Made by a program: the position numbers and the translations under genes
Shown: positions 54,800 through 64,000 of the stretch, in pieces
Numbering within the stretch: the first letter of the stretch is position 1
How the letters are laid out: every line of letters starts with the position of its first letter
The notes under the pieces: model-generated
What the model saw: the letters and a program-made list of their open reading frames with translations, nothing else
The model's database searches: none
Told to the model about the DNA's origin: nothing
Assembly (NCBI RefSeq): GCF_007005445.1
Contig: NZ_CP041387.1
Span: 2,046,001-2,110,000 of the forward strand
Origin: Rhodopseudomonas palustris
GTDB lineage: Bacteria; Pseudomonadota; Alphaproteobacteria; Rhizobiales; Xanthobacteraceae
DNA: 64,000 nucleotides
Direction: 5' to 3'

Positions 54800-56083
54800 T
54801 CAGGGCTCGTCGCGCCGGTCGGACGCCTCGTCGTCGTCCTGCGCGTCGGCATCGTCCGATTCAGCGGTATCCAATTCCGCGGCGGTCGAACCGTCGATCT
54901 CGCTGTCGGACGCAGCATCGATCTGGCCCACGGCCTGCTCCGGCTCGATCACCTCCACCTCGACGGCTTCGATCTCGACGCTGAGTTCGTCCACCGTCAC
55001 GAGGCTGTCCGCCTCGGGCTCGTCAGCCGCGACTTCCTCGGTCCCGATGGCATCGTCGGTCGCCACGTCCTCAGCTTCGAACTCGTCCGTCTCGAAATCT
55101 TCGGTCTCGATCCCGCCGGCATCGAACGCTTCGGCAACAACCTCGGCAGCGTCGATCTGTTCGGCCTGCTCGGTCTCGATCGCGCCGGTTTGATCGGCAT
55201 CGGCAAAGCCGGTTGCGGCGGACTCGGACTCCGCTTCGGCACCGCCCGCAAAGCCGGTTTCGGTGGGCTCCGAGACGGTATCGGACGTTTCGGCCAAACC
55301 GGTCTCGGTCGCGACCGCTTCGGCCGAGCCGGCGGTCTCGGCAGCCTCGCCGGACAGCTCCAGTTCGGGCTGCGGGGCCAGCGTCAGATCGAGATCGCCG
55401 GGCTCCAGCGGATCCTCGTCCTCGCGCAGCGCCGGATCGTCCGACGGCGTCGGCACGCTGAAACCGGTCGGCAGACGGGTGTCGAGCAAGCCGGTGCCCT
55501 TGAGTTCTTCGAGCCCCGGCAGGTCGGTCAGCGATTCCAGGCTGAACTGCGACAGGAACGCCTCGGTGGTGCCGAAAGTCAGCGGACGGCCTGGCGTCTT
55601 GCGACGGCCACGGGGCTTGATCCAGCCGGTCTCGAGCAGCACGTCGAGCGTGCCCTTCGAGGTCACCACGCCGCGAATCTCTTCGATCTCGGCGCGGGTG
55701 ATCGGCTGGTGATAGGCGATGATCGCCAGCATCTCGATCGCGGCGCGCGACAGCTTGCGGGTCTCAGTGGACTCGCGGGTCATCAGCCAGGCGAGATCGC
55801 CGGCGGTGCGGAAGGTCCATTTGCTGGCAATCCGCACCAGATTGACGCCGCGATGGGCATAGTCGTCCTGCAACTGCTTCAGCGCCGCCTTGACGTCGAC
55901 GCCTTCCGGCATCCGCTTGGCGAGCGCCGCCTGGTCGAGCGGCTCGGGCGACGCGAACAGCAGGGCTTCGAGCAGGCGCAGCTCCTCGGGCCGGGTCTGC
56001 GGCTGCTGCTCGGCGCTGTCATCGGACAGATGTTCGACCGGCTGTTCGAACTCCACGATGCGCTTCTCCGCCAGACTTGCCAT
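54800..56083 (-). CDS. scpB: Segregation and condensation protein ScpB with long acidic tail
   Basis: A 427-residue protein. Residues ~25-200 form the two winged-helix domains of ScpB: LRLLEALLFASPEPLDQAALAKRMP, TAGDLAWLMTRES, RAAIEMLAIIAYHQPITRAEIEEIRGV, ETGWIKPRGRRKTPGRPLTFGTTEAFLSQF. The remaining ~225 residues are a low-complexity, very acidic tail rich in Glu, Asp, Ala and Thr (IETEDFETDEFEAEDVATDD). Typical ScpB is ~180-250 residues. The ATG at 56083 has AAGGAG 8 bases upstream; the GTG at 56104 is an alternative. It binds SMC through ScpA to organise chromosomes. Confidence 0.93.
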   Translation of the reverse strand: MASLAEKRIVEFEQPVEHLSDDSAEQQPQTRPEELRLLEALLFASPEPLDQAALAKRMPEGVDVKAALKQLQDDYAHRGVNLVRIASKWTFRTAGDLAWLMTRESTETRKLSRAAIEMLAIIAYHQPITRAEIEEIRGVVTSKGTLDVLLETGWIKPRGRRKTPGRPLTFGTTEAFLSQFSLESLTDLPGLEELKGTGLLDTRLPTGFSVPTPSDDPALREDEDPLEPGDLDLTLAPQPELELSGEAAETAGSAEAVATETGLAETSDTVSEPTETGFAGGAEAESESAATGFADADQTGAIETEQAEQIDAAEVVAEAFDAGGIETEDFETDEFEAEDVATDDAIGTEEVAADEPEADSLVTVDELSVEIEAVEVEVIEPEQAVGQIDAASDSEIDGSTAAELDTAESDDADAQDDDEASDRRDEP

Positions 56084-56103
56084 GGCTCGGTCTCCTTCTT
56101 CCA

Positions 56104-56934
56104 CTACCCGACCGGAGTATCCGGCAAGGCTGCCGCTTCCATCGCTGGAGACGGCGGACGCTTACGAAAATACAAAGGCGCCAAGGGGGCCGACTGATGC
56201 AGTTCGACCTCGCCCTCACGCACCAGTTCCAGCGCGGCCGCAAAGCTCGACGCCAGCACGGTGGCGCGCTGCGCCGGGTCGGGCATGTAGCGCAGCAGAT
56301 ATTCGTCGAGCCGGCTCCAGTCCTCGGCGAGCCCGACCAGCCGCTCCAGCGACGCACGCGCTTCGCTCAGCGACCACACCGTGCGCTTGGCCAAATGCAC
56401 CGTGGTCAGCACCCGCGACTGCCGCTGCGACGCGTAGGCGCTGAGCAGGTCGTACAGCGTCGCGGTGAACTTCGGATGCTTGATCTCCGCGATGTCTTCG
56501 GCCAGACCGCGCGGAAAGATGTCGCGGCCGAGCTGGGCGCGCGTCATCAGCGAGTTCGCAGCCTCGCGGATCGCCTCCAGCCGGCGCAGCCTGTTGGCCA
56601 GAGCGTTCGCCATCTCTTCGGCGCTCGGACCTTCCTGGGCGGGCGGCTCGGGCAGCAGCAGGCGCGATTTGAGGAAGGCGAGCCACGCCGCCATCACCAG
56701 ATAGTCGGCGGCGAGTTCGAGCCGGATCTTCCGCGCCTCCTCGATGAACAGCAGGTACTGATCGGCGAGCGCCAGGATCGAGATCTTGTGCAGGTCGACC
56801 TTCTGCTGCCGCGCCAGCGCCAGCAACAGGTCGAGCGGACCTTCGTAACCCTCGACGTCGACGACGAGTGCCTCGTCCTGGTCGACCTGCTCGACAGGCC
56901 GGCCAGTCTCGAACTGCAGAATCTCAGCGGTCAT
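56104..56934 (-). CDS. scpA: Segregation and condensation protein ScpA
   Basis: A 276-residue kleisin that bridges SMC and ScpB. N-terminal SMC-head-binding region VDVEGYEGPLDLLLALARQQKVDLHKISILALADQYL, then LAADYLVMAAWLAFLKSRLLLP, and the C-terminal winged helix LVREGEVELHQSAPLAPLYFRKR. These are the family's hallmark segments. The start overlaps the nagZ stop (ATGA), and scpB follows. Coupling of nagZ to scpAB is common in Rhizobiales. Confidence 0.96.
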   Translation of the reverse strand: MTAEILQFETGRPVEQVDQDEALVVDVEGYEGPLDLLLALARQQKVDLHKISILALADQYLLFIEEARKIRLELAADYLVMAAWLAFLKSRLLLPEPPAQEGPSAEEMANALANRLRRLEAIREAANSLMTRAQLGRDIFPRGLAEDIAEIKHPKFTATLYDLLSAYASQRQSRVLTTVHLAKRTVWSLSEARASLERLVGLAEDWSRLDEYLLRYMPDPAQRATVLASSFAAALELVREGEVELHQSAPLAPLYFRKRPPSPAMEAAALPDTPVG

Positions 56935-57956
56935 ACGCTCACCCTCGAGCGGCCGATCAAGGTGTCGAGCTCGGCCCGCGCCGCGGCCCGGTCGAACGGC
57001 TGCGGGGGGCGGCGCGCCGCCAGCGCCGCCTCGGCACGGGCCAGCGCCCTGCCCGCCAGTTCCGGTGTTTCGGCAACGACCTGGCGCATTTCGTCGAGCT
57101 TACCGTTGCAGTGCAGGACGACATCGCAGCCGGCCGCGACGATCGCGCGGGTGCGCTCGGCGATGCTGCCGGCCAGCGCGTTCATCGAAACGTCGTCGCT
57201 CATCAGCAATCCTTGGAACCCGATCGACTCACGAATCACCCGATCGATGATTGTCGCAGAAGTGGTCGCCGGTTGGGCGGGATCGAGCGCGCTAAACACA
57301 ACATGTGCAGTCATCGCCATCGGCAGGTCGGCGAGCGGCCGGAACGCGGCGAAATCGGTGCGATCCAGCTCTTCGCGCGAGGTGTCGACGGTCGGCAGCC
57401 GATGATGACTGTCGGCGGTGGCGCGGCCGTGACCGGGGATGTGCTTCAGCACCGGCAGCACGCCGCCCTGCGCCAGGCCGTCGCTGACCGCGCGGGCGAT
57501 CGTTGCGACCTTGTTGGGCGTGGTGCCATAGGCACGATCGCCGATCACCGCATCGGCGCCGGCGACCGGCACGTCGGCGAGCGGCAGGCAGTCGACGGTG
57601 ATGCCGAGCGCTGCAAGATCGTCGGCAATCAGCCGGGCGCTCAGACGCGCCGCGGTCAACCCGGCGTCCGGGTCGATGTCATAAAGCGTGGAGAACACCG
57701 CGCCCGGGGGATAGGCCGGCCAATGCGGCGGTGCGAGCCGCTGAACCCGCCCGCCTTCCTGATCGATCAGGACCGGCGCGTCGGGGGAACCGATGGTTCC
57801 GCGCAAATCGTCAACCAGCGCCTTGACTTGCGCCGGATTGTCGACATTGCGCTTGAACAGAATGAAGCCCCACGGACGGGAATCGCGGAGAAATCCGCGC
57901 TCGTCGTCGCTGAGATTGAGGCCGGCAATGCCGGTAATGAAAGCGCGCGGTGGCAT
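56931..57956 (-). CDS. nagZ: Beta-N-acetylhexosaminidase NagZ
   Basis: A 341-residue glycoside hydrolase family 3 enzyme that removes N-acetylglucosamine from anhydro-muropeptides during peptidoglycan recycling. Signatures: GFILFKRNVDNPAQVKALVDDL, PVLIDQEGGRVQRL, and the catalytic loop KHIPGHGRATADSHHRLP (H and D of the NagZ dyad). LLMSDDVSMNAL carries the nucleophile aspartate. It starts at 57956. In species with AmpC it shapes beta-lactam response; no ampC is near, although a beta-lactamase-fold gene lies at 15139-16458. Confidence 0.95.
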   Translation of the reverse strand: MPPRAFITGIAGLNLSDDERGFLRDSRPWGFILFKRNVDNPAQVKALVDDLRGTIGSPDAPVLIDQEGGRVQRLAPPHWPAYPPGAVFSTLYDIDPDAGLTAARLSARLIADDLAALGITVDCLPLADVPVAGADAVIGDRAYGTTPNKVATIARAVSDGLAQGGVLPVLKHIPGHGRATADSHHRLPTVDTSREELDRTDFAAFRPLADLPMAMTAHVVFSALDPAQPATTSATIIDRVIRESIGFQGLLMSDDVSMNALAGSIAERTRAIVAAGCDVVLHCNGKLDEMRQVVAETPELAGRALARAEAALAARRPPQPFDRAAARAELDTLIGRSRVSV

Positions 57957-58003
57957 ACAGGCCGCTTAGCCCGCGCGCGCCTCCAGGGTCAAGGAAACCG
58001 CCG

Positions 58004-59638
58004 TTAATTCCTCTGGACGAAGCACTGTCCGCCGGCACTTTTCAGGCTGCCGCAGACCTGCTGCGCCTGTTCGGCCGAGGCGAACGGGCCGACCATGGCA
58101 CGGTAGTAGACGCCCTTGTTGCCGAGATCGACCTTCTTGATGATGTGGGGCTGTGATCCCAGCAGCGACGGGAACTTGCTCTGCAGGGTGCGATAGGACG
58201 CCTTGGCGTCTGCCTCGCTGCGCTGAGACGATACCTGCACCACATAGCCACCGGCCGTCGCAGCCGGCTCAGCAGGCAGAGAAGCCACACGCTGCGGCCG
58301 AGGCGCCGGGGTGTCGGCTGTGGTATTGGGCGACAGCGACAGCGGTGCATTCCCGGCTGACGCGTTGGCATCGGCGACATTGCGCGCGGGCGCCCGCGCC
58401 GCGGCGGCGGGCGTCGGAGTTCGCGACGCCTGCTGCGCCGCTCCGGCCGGCTGGCCGGCATGGTCGGCCTGATCCGGGCGGATGCTGTAGGTCTTGATCT
58501 TGCGCGGCTCGTCGCCGGCCAGGGTGCCGTTGTTCGGCGGCGGCGTCAGATTCGGTTTGCCGCCGGGCGTGACGCTGGCAACGGTCGGCGGATTCGGATT
58601 CTGATTGAGCTGCGGCAGCACCACCCGCGGACCGGAGCCAGGCATCCGCGACGGGTCGGCGGCCGGCTGCTCCTCGCGCGACACCAGCGCCTCGACGCCG
58701 GTTCCGGAGGCGAGCCGGTCCTGGATAGGCTTGCCGGCATTATCGTTCGACGGCCCCGGAATCTTGGTCGGGCTGGTGTCGGCCTTGATCACCGGCGGCT
58801 CGCCGCTGCGCGGCGCGCCGGAGAACGTGCGATACGCCAGGGCCCCGCCAGTGCCGACCACCGCCAGCGCCAGAATTGCCACCACCGTCATCATGTTGTT
58901 CCGACGCGGCTTCACCGCCTGTCCGTCGGACATATCGTCGTAGCCGTCGCCGTAACCGTAAGAGGGATCCTGATAGCCTCCGATCGGCGCGGGGTCGGCC
59001 GGGAGCTGGCCGTACAACGCGTCATCGTAGCGGCCCGGCTCCAACGGAGCGGTGCTGGCCGGCAGCGGATCGAATTGCGGTTCGTAGTGGACCCGATCCG
59101 GCTGCACCAGATCGAGACGATGCTGCTCGATCGGCGCCGGATCGAATCGCGGATCGGGCAACCGGGTGTCGAGCGCCATCGGCTCGATCGGCATCGACTC
59201 GATCGACGCCTGTGGCGCCTGAGGCGCTTGTGCGTAGCCGGTCGCCGCGGCACGGCGCGGCGTCGCAGCGCTGACGAAGGACGGCGGCTGTCTGAAATCC
59301 GGCTCCGCCGGCAGGATCGGTTCGGGCGGTTCGGGCGCTCGGGCGGGCTCGGGCGCACGCTGACGATGCTGCATCCAGGACGGCATCGGCCGCGCCGACA
59401 GATCATCCTCGGCCGCGACCGAGGACGGTCCACGGCTGGCGCTGAAATCGGTCGACCGGCTCTGCGGTGCGATTGGAGGCGCTTGCTCGACGCGCCCGGC
59501 CTTGCCGAACGGATCGGCCTGACCGATCAAGCGAGCGAGCTCCGCGAGCGGATCGTTTTCCGGCTTTTGCGGATAGCGCGAAGTCACGCTCTCGTCTTCA
59601 TAAGCCGGGAAAGGTCGGTCCTGATATCGATCCGTCAT
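58004..59638 (-). CDS. SPOR-domain membrane protein
   Basis: A 544-residue inner-membrane protein. Residues ~1-240 are a cytoplasmic disordered Pro/Asp/Tyr-rich region (many PIEP/FDP repeats), then a helix NMMTVVAILALAVVGTGGALAYRTF (~247-271), a periplasmic disordered segment rich in Pro/Asn/Ala, and a C-terminal SPOR domain (~465-543; GYVVQVSSQRSEADAKASYRTLQ, YRAMVGPFASAEQAQQVC). SPOR domains bind septal peptidoglycan lacking stem peptides. ATG 59638 (MTDRYQDRPFPA) matches what I recall of relatives; ATG 59656 is an alternative. Between argS and nagZ, a conserved position in Rhizobiales. A role in cell division is likely. Confidence 0.9.
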   Translation of the reverse strand: MTDRYQDRPFPAYEDESVTSRYPQKPENDPLAELARLIGQADPFGKAGRVEQAPPIAPQSRSTDFSASRGPSSVAAEDDLSARPMPSWMQHRQRAPEPARAPEPPEPILPAEPDFRQPPSFVSAATPRRAAATGYAQAPQAPQASIESMPIEPMALDTRLPDPRFDPAPIEQHRLDLVQPDRVHYEPQFDPLPASTAPLEPGRYDDALYGQLPADPAPIGGYQDPSYGYGDGYDDMSDGQAVKPRRNNMMTVVAILALAVVGTGGALAYRTFSGAPRSGEPPVIKADTSPTKIPGPSNDNAGKPIQDRLASGTGVEALVSREEQPAADPSRMPGSGPRVVLPQLNQNPNPPTVASVTPGGKPNLTPPPNNGTLAGDEPRKIKTYSIRPDQADHAGQPAGAAQQASRTPTPAAAARAPARNVADANASAGNAPLSLSPNTTADTPAPRPQRVASLPAEPAATAGGYVVQVSSQRSEADAKASYRTLQSKFPSLLGSQPHIIKKVDLGNKGVYYRAMVGPFASAEQAQQVCGSLKSAGGQCFVQRN

Positions 59639-59740
59639 CGTGATGTCGCGTCCCATTCGGGAAAGCGGCCAAAGGCGCCTTCGCAGACGTCACGGCCGCT
59701 CTCACAAGCCGCTCCAGATCCCCATCTGACGGCCGATCCC

Positions 59741-61534
59741 CTATCGCATCTCGTCCGGCGCAGTGACGCCGAGAATGGCGAGCCCCGAGGCCAAAACCGA
59801 GACGACGCCTTGGACCATCGCCAAGCGCGCCCTGGTTATCTCTGCATCATTATTGATAATGAAGCGTAAATGAGGCAGATCCCGTCCATGCGTCCAAAGC
59901 GCATGAAATTCGCTCGCGAGCTCATTGAGATAAAACGCAATTCTGTGCGGCTCGTGGGCCTGGGCGGCGGCTTCGACGATACGCGGATAGAGCGCGAGGC
60001 GTTTCATTAGTTCGAGCTCGGCCGGATCGTTCAGCCGCTCCAGCGGCGCCTGCCGCAGCATCGCCGCCCGCGCCTTCGAATCCTCCGGCAGATCCGGTAC
60101 CACCTCCCGCGCATTGCGGAAGATCGAATGACCGCGGGCGTGACCGTACTGGACGTAGAACACCGGATTGTCCTTCGACTGCTCGATCACCTTGGCGAGG
60201 TCGAAGTCGAGCACCGCATCGTTCTTGCGGAACAGCATCATGAAGCGGACGGCGTCGGAACCAACCTCGTCCACCACTTCACGCAACGTGACGAAGTCAC
60301 CTGCCCGCTTCGACATCTTCACCGGTTCGCCGTTGCGCAGCAGCCGCACGAGCTGAACGATCTTGACATCGAGCGCGCCCTTGCCGGCCGTCACCGCCTG
60401 GATCGCCGCCTGCATCCGCTTGATGTAGCCGCCGTGATCGGCGCCCCAGACGTCGACCATGTTGGCGAAGCCGGCGTCGAACTTGACCTTGTGATAGGCG
60501 ATGTCGGACGCGAAATAGGTGTAGGAGCCGTCCGATTTCAGCAGCGGCCGGTCGACATCGTCGCCATAGGCGGTGGCGCGGAACAAGGTCTGTTCGCGAT
60601 CCTCATAGTCCTCCACCGGCGCGCCCTTCGGCGGCGGCAGCCGGCCCTGATACACGTCGCCCTTGGCACGCAGAAACTCGATGGTCTCGGCGACGCGGTT
60701 GCGGCCGCCCTCGATCAGCGAGCGCTCCGAGAAGAACACCTCGTGGGTGATGTTCAGCGCGGCAAGGTCGCCCTTGATCGCTTCCATCATCATCGCGATC
60801 GCCTTGGCGCGGACGGTCGGCAGCCACTGCGCTTCCGGTAGTTCCTTCAGCGCAGCGCCATGCTCGGCCTTCAGCGCCACGCCGACAGGCTTCAAGTAAT
60901 CGCCCGGATACAGCCCTTCCGGAATCTCGCCGATCGCCTCGCCCAGCGCCTCGCGGTAGCGCAGGAACGCGGAACGCGCCAGCACGTCGACCTGGGCGCC
61001 AGCGTCGTTGATGTAGTACTCGCGGGTGACGGCAAAGCCGGCGGTGTCGAGCAGATTGGCCAGCGCATCACCGAACACGGCGCCGCGACAGTGGCCGACA
61101 TGCATCGGGCCGGTCGGATTGGCCGAGACGTATTCGACGTTGACCTTCTCGCCGCCGCCGACAGCGCTGCGGCCGTAACCTGTGCCGGCATCGAGCACGG
61201 CGCGCAGCGCCTCCGCCCACACCGCCGGCTTCAGGGTCAGGTTGATGAAGCCCGGTCCGGCGATCGCGACCTGGTCGATCAGCTCCTCGGCGCGGAGCTT
61301 GTCGGCGATCTTGTCGGCGAGGTCGCGCGGCTTGGCCTTGGCGTCCTTGGCCAGCACCATCGCGGCGTTGGTCGCCATGTCGCCGTGGGAGGCGTCCTTC
61401 GGCGGCTCGACCACGATACGCGACAGGTCGATCCCGGCGGGCAGCGCGCCCTCTTCGATCAGCCCCGCGCACACCGCGTGCACGCGCGACAGGAGACGGG
61501 CGAAAAGATGCGTGGACATCGGGAGCTCGGCCAT
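59741..61534 (-). CDS. argS: Arginyl-tRNA synthetase
   Basis: Charges tRNA-Arg; class I synthetase, 597 residues. HIGH-type motif [15 protein letters not shown] (H-V-G-H), KMSKS-type motif [14 protein letters not shown]-terminal ArgRS-specific domain (~10-100, [20 protein letters not shown]) and C-terminal DALR helical domain ([38 protein letters not shown]). The length is normal. The start is ATG 61534, or ATG 61519 (MSTHLF). It is 51 bases downstream of dgt on the same strand. Confidence 0.97.
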   Translation of the reverse strand: MAELPMSTHLFARLLSRVHAVCAGLIEEGALPAGIDLSRIVVEPPKDASHGDMATNAAMVLAKDAKAKPRDLADKIADKLRAEELIDQVAIAGPGFINLTLKPAVWAEALRAVLDAGTGYGRSAVGGGEKVNVEYVSANPTGPMHVGHCRGAVFGDALANLLDTAGFAVTREYYINDAGAQVDVLARSAFLRYREALGEAIGEIPEGLYPGDYLKPVGVALKAEHGAALKELPEAQWLPTVRAKAIAMMMEAIKGDLAALNITHEVFFSERSLIEGGRNRVAETIEFLRAKGDVYQGRLPPPKGAPVEDYEDREQTLFRATAYGDDVDRPLLKSDGSYTYFASDIAYHKVKFDAGFANMVDVWGADHGGYIKRMQAAIQAVTAGKGALDVKIVQLVRLLRNGEPVKMSKRAGDFVTLREVVDEVGSDAVRFMMLFRKNDAVLDFDLAKVIEQSKDNPVFYVQYGHARGHSIFRNAREVVPDLPEDSKARAAMLRQAPLERLNDPAELELMKRLALYPRIVEAAAQAHEPHRIAFYLNELASEFHALWTHGRDLPHLRFIINNDAEITRARLAMVQGVVSVLASGLAILGVTAPDEMR

Positions 61535-61585
61535 ATCTGAAAAGGGAAAATGGACGCGGCCGTTTCGGGCCGGTCGAGGCGCCGC

Positions 61586-62800
61586 CTAACGCAAATCCGG
61601 GGTCGAGTCAAAAAGCCGCTGATGCTCGGCCAGCGCGTAGCGATCGGTCATGCCGGCGATGAAATTGCGAATCCGCAGCAGCCGGTCGGCCTCGCATTCG
61701 GCCACCGGGCCGTTCGCCGGCAGCCAATCCGGCGGCAGATCCTCCGGATGATCGCAATACCGCCGGAACAGGTCAGCGACGATCGCCTCGGCGTCGCGCA
61801 TGACCTTCATCACCCGCTCGGCGCGGTACATCCGGGTCCAGAGGAAAGCCTTGACCTCGGCCTCGGATTTCGCCGCTTCGGCCGGGAACGCCACCAGCGC
61901 CCGCTCGGCGCGGCGGACCTCATCGGCCGAGCCCGGCCTCGCCTCGCCGATCCGACGCTCGGCCTCGGCGGCGACCGCGCCGATGAAATATGAGATCAGC
62001 TCGCGCACCAGCTCGGCACCGCGGCGGCTGTCGTCGAGCCCCGGAAAGCGCCGGTCGATCGCGGCGATGATCCGCGCCATCAGCGGTACTTCGGCCAGAT
62101 CTTCGATCCGGAACAGCCCGGCGCGCAGGCCGTCGTCGATATCGTGGGCGTCGTAGGCAATGTCGTCGGCGATCGCCGCTACCTGGGCTTCGAGCGAGGC
62201 GAAGCTCCAGAGCTGCAGGTCGAAACGCTGGTCGAACTCGGCGATACCGCGCGGTACGCCGTGCTCGGCATAGCGCGGCAGCGGCACGCCGGCGCGATCC
62301 GTCAGCGGCCCGTTGTGCTTGACCACGCCTTCCAGCGTCTCCCAGGTCAGGTTGAGGCCGTCGAACTCGGGGTAGCGATGTTCGAGTGCGGTCAGCACCC
62401 GCAGCGTCTGGGCGTTGTGGTCGAAGCCGCCGGCGTCCTTCAGGCAGAGGTCGAGCGCGCGCTCGCCGGCATGGCCGAACGGCGGATGGCCGAGGTCGTG
62501 GGCGAGCGCCAGCGTTTCGGTAAGGTCTTCGTCGAGCCCGAGCTGGCGCGCCAGCGCGCGGGCGATCTGCGCCACTTCCAGGCTATGCGTCAGCCGGGTG
62601 CGATAGTGGTCGCCCTCGTGAAACACGAAGACCTGGGTCTTGTGCTTCAGCCGGCGAAACGCGTTGGAGTGGATGACGCGGTCGCAATCGCGGCGAAACG
62701 CGCTGCGGGTCCGGCTCGGCGGCTCATGGAATTGCCGGCCGCGGCTGTGGTCCGGATCGCAGCCAAAGGCTGCACGGGGAGCTGCCATACCGACCGACAC
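61586..62800 (-). CDS. dgt: dGTP triphosphohydrolase-like protein
   Basis: A 404-residue HD-domain hydrolase that cleaves dNTPs to nucleoside and triphosphate. HD motif residues are in [43 protein letters not shown] (H-D) and [16 protein letters not shown] (D). The arginine segment is [26 protein letters not shown] at 62800 (MSVGMAAP) agrees with what I recall of relatives; ATG 62788 is possible. Bacterial relatives of this length are usually called deoxyguanosinetriphosphate triphosphohydrolase-like. Divergent from erpA, a common arrangement. Confidence 0.94.
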   Translation of the reverse strand: MSVGMAAPRAAFGCDPDHSRGRQFHEPPSRTRSAFRRDCDRVIHSNAFRRLKHKTQVFVFHEGDHYRTRLTHSLEVAQIARALARQLGLDEDLTETLALAHDLGHPPFGHAGERALDLCLKDAGGFDHNAQTLRVLTALEHRYPEFDGLNLTWETLEGVVKHNGPLTDRAGVPLPRYAEHGVPRGIAEFDQRFDLQLWSFASLEAQVAAIADDIAYDAHDIDDGLRAGLFRIEDLAEVPLMARIIAAIDRRFPGLDDSRRGAELVRELISYFIGAVAAEAERRIGEARPGSADEVRRAERALVAFPAEAAKSEAEVKAFLWTRMYRAERVMKVMRDAEAIVADLFRRYCDHPEDLPPDWLPANGPVAECEADRLLRIRNFIAGMTDRYALAEHQRLFDSTPDLR

Positions 62801-62907
62801 GCGCGCGACTCGTCCTGACCGTTTGATTCTGCGGTGCGGCGCACTTAACTATTGTTGGCAAAGAAATCCAATGACGGGCTCCTGCCCGAACGACACGGAG
62901 CGGCGAG

Positions 62908-63240
62908 ATGACGGAATCAGGCGTCACCATCAGCGAACGCGCGGCGCGCCGGATCGGCGAAATCCTCAAGGGCGAAGGCCAGGGAGCGATGCTGCGGATC
63001 AGCGTCGAGGGCGGCGGCTGCTCGGGTTTCCAGTACAAATTCGACGTCGACCGCACCAAGACCGACGACGATCTGGTGATCGCCCGGGACGGCGCAGTCG
63101 TATTGGTGGATTCGGCCTCGGTGCCGTTCCTGGCCGGCTCGGAGGTCGACTTCATCGACGATCTGATCGGCGCCTCATTCCGGGTCAACAACCCGAACGC
63201 CTCCGCGTCCTGCGGCTGCGGCACCAGCTTTTCGATCTGA
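62908..63240 (+). CDS. erpA: Iron-sulfur cluster insertion protein ErpA
   Basis: A 110-residue A-type carrier that hands [4Fe-4S] or [2Fe-2S] clusters to apoproteins. The three ligand cysteines are in EGGGCSGFQYKF and SASCGCGTSFSI. The fold segments LRISVEGGGCSGF and GASFRVNNPNASASCGCG are invariant. ErpA versus IscA cannot be told with certainty; ErpA next to dgt is the common arrangement in this group. A hairpin terminator lies 27 bases downstream. Confidence 0.93.
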   Translation: MTESGVTISERAARRIGEILKGEGQGAMLRISVEGGGCSGFQYKFDVDRTKTDDDLVIARDGAVVLVDSASVPFLAGSEVDFIDDLIGASFRVNNPNASASCGCGTSFSI

Positions 63241-63266
63241 CGATCTTGCCGACAGGACGGTTGCGG

Positions 63267-63289
63267 CGGCTGGGTGCCACCCGCAGCCG
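63267..63289 (+). terminator. Hairpin after erpA
   Basis: Stem CGGCTG (63267-63272) / CAGCCG (63284-63289), with inner GGT/ACC pairing, then TTGACTTTG. The T-tract is imperfect, so confidence is moderate. Confidence 0.55.
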
Positions 63290-63470
63290 TTGACTTTGAG
63301 ACGCTCGGTCAAGACAAACGTACCCTGCCGTACCTTCTGCTCTTGGTTCCGGTTCCCAATTCCGCTAAGGCGCGGCCAAAGAACCCTCCGAACGACCTTT
63401 TGGCAGTGCGCGATGCCCCGCGCGCTGCGCGGCCATGTCGAGGATGGGTCAACAGCCCCCGGAAACCTCG

Positions 63471-64000
63471 ATGTCGTTGCCTCCCAGCGTTCCCCGTGTG
63501 CCTCTGCGCGTCTCCAGCGTCCAAGCCGGCCTGATCACCGCGCTGGTGCTGGCGCTGAGCTTCAGCGCGATTCTCGCCCTCACTTTCTCGATGCAGAACG
63601 ACGTGATCGCGCGCGACCGCGATCACCAGATGGCGGCGGTCAGCCAGGCGATCACCGCCGCGCTCGACGAAGCGGGACGGTTCGCGCTGACCCAGGCGGA
63701 GACCACGGCGCGGCAGCGCGCCGTCGCGCGCGCACTTGCCGCCGGTGACCGCGCCGCGCTGACGGAGCTCACGGCCGCGCCCTATGCGTATCTGAAAAGC
63801 CAGGGCGTGCCGGTGTTCGGCTTTCACGCCGCCGACATGACCTATCTGTTGCGGCTGCATCTGCCGGACAAGTTCGGCGACGACCTGACGAAGTTTCGGC
63901 AGATGGTGCTTGCCGCCAACAAGACGCGGCGCTCGCAGGTCGGCCTCGAGATCGGCGTCGCCGGCACCTTCGTGCGCGGCATCGCGGTGATCAACGACGG
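63471..64000 (+). CDS. Chemoreceptor-like sensor with Cache-type domain, 3' partial
   Basis: The gene runs out of the window; 176 residues are visible. Residues 1-37 contain an inner-membrane anchor (AGLITALVLALSFSAILALTF). The following periplasmic domain has a long helix (VIARDRDHQMAAVSQAITAALDEAGRFALTQAETTARQRAVARALAAG) and the segment VFGFHAADMTYLLRLHLPDKFGDDLTKFRQM with GLEIGVAGTFVRGIAVIND, which recalls double-Cache sensors (dCache_3-like) of methyl-accepting chemotaxis proteins or related kinases. The output domain lies beyond 64000. The ATG at 63471 has no clear ribosome site. Confidence 0.7.
   Translation, partial: MSLPPSVPRVPLRVSSVQAGLITALVLALSFSAILALTFSMQNDVIARDRDHQMAAVSQAITAALDEAGRFALTQAETTARQRAVARALAAGDRAALTELTAAPYAYLKSQGVPVFGFHAADMTYLLRLHLPDKFGDDLTKFRQMVLAANKTRRSQVGLEIGVAGTFVRGIAVIND

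Overview
The window is GC-rich, densely coded and typical of an alphaproteobacterium of the Bradyrhizobium/Rhodopseudomonas group (Nitrobacteraceae). The gene order, the Omp25-like porins with WTGFYxGA motifs, the GTTC-N7-GTTC type of SOS box and the palindromic repeat families all point there. Rhodopseudomonas is my best guess; this is inference from recall and was not checked against a database. There are no rRNA genes, no tRNA genes I can defend, no CRISPR array and no complete insertion sequence.

Layout. 1-1061: end of an Mrp-type cation/proton antiporter operon (subunits E, F, G). 1080-7023: a vitamin B6-themed locus with a PLP-homeostasis protein (YggS), a serine hydroxymethyltransferase, a MocR/PdxR-type regulator, a BenE-family transporter and a pyridoxal kinase; the transporter-kinase pair is divergent from the regulator. 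7076-19940: mixed housekeeping and accessory genes, including a collagen-like secreted protein, a UvrD-type helicase, a crotonase, a cobalt-type nitrile hydratase with its activator, a CelD-like acyltransferase, a beta-lactamase-fold hydrolase, QueC, MazG and a CorC/HlyC membrane protein. 20073-25174: ssb, a porin and uvrA, with a perfect SOS box upstream of both ssb and uvrA.

25190-28001 is an accessory islet: a low-GC cysteine-rich protein, a small protein of unknown function and two DUF433/DUF5615 toxin-antitoxin-like pairs. 28037-34471 holds a K+ channel with a zinc ribbon, small periplasmic, GNAT and thioesterase genes, a DUF2189 membrane protein, a 50-residue DUF1127 protein and TrmFO. 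34603-39257 is a block of two complex I assembly factor homologues (NDUFAF6-like and NDUFAF3-like) with SecF, SecD and YajC. 39448-42302 holds a DUF815 ATPase and a frameshifted two-barrel outer-membrane protein.

From 42630 to 63240 the window follows a backbone widely conserved in Rhizobiales: nlpD, pcm, surE, serS, tatC, tatB, tatA, scpB, scpA, nagZ, a SPOR protein, argS and dgt on the minus strand, with erpA divergent. Extra genes are inserted in this backbone: a stand-alone receiver between pcm and surE, a three-gene cassette around a two-TM protein plus a CAP protein between surE and serS, and a phosphatase-autotransporter fusion between serS and tatC. The window ends inside a chemoreceptor-like gene.

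Repeats stand out. One palindromic repeat family is inserted in frame inside uvrA as an inverted pair. Another supplies the hydrophobic start of the signal peptide of the CAP protein.
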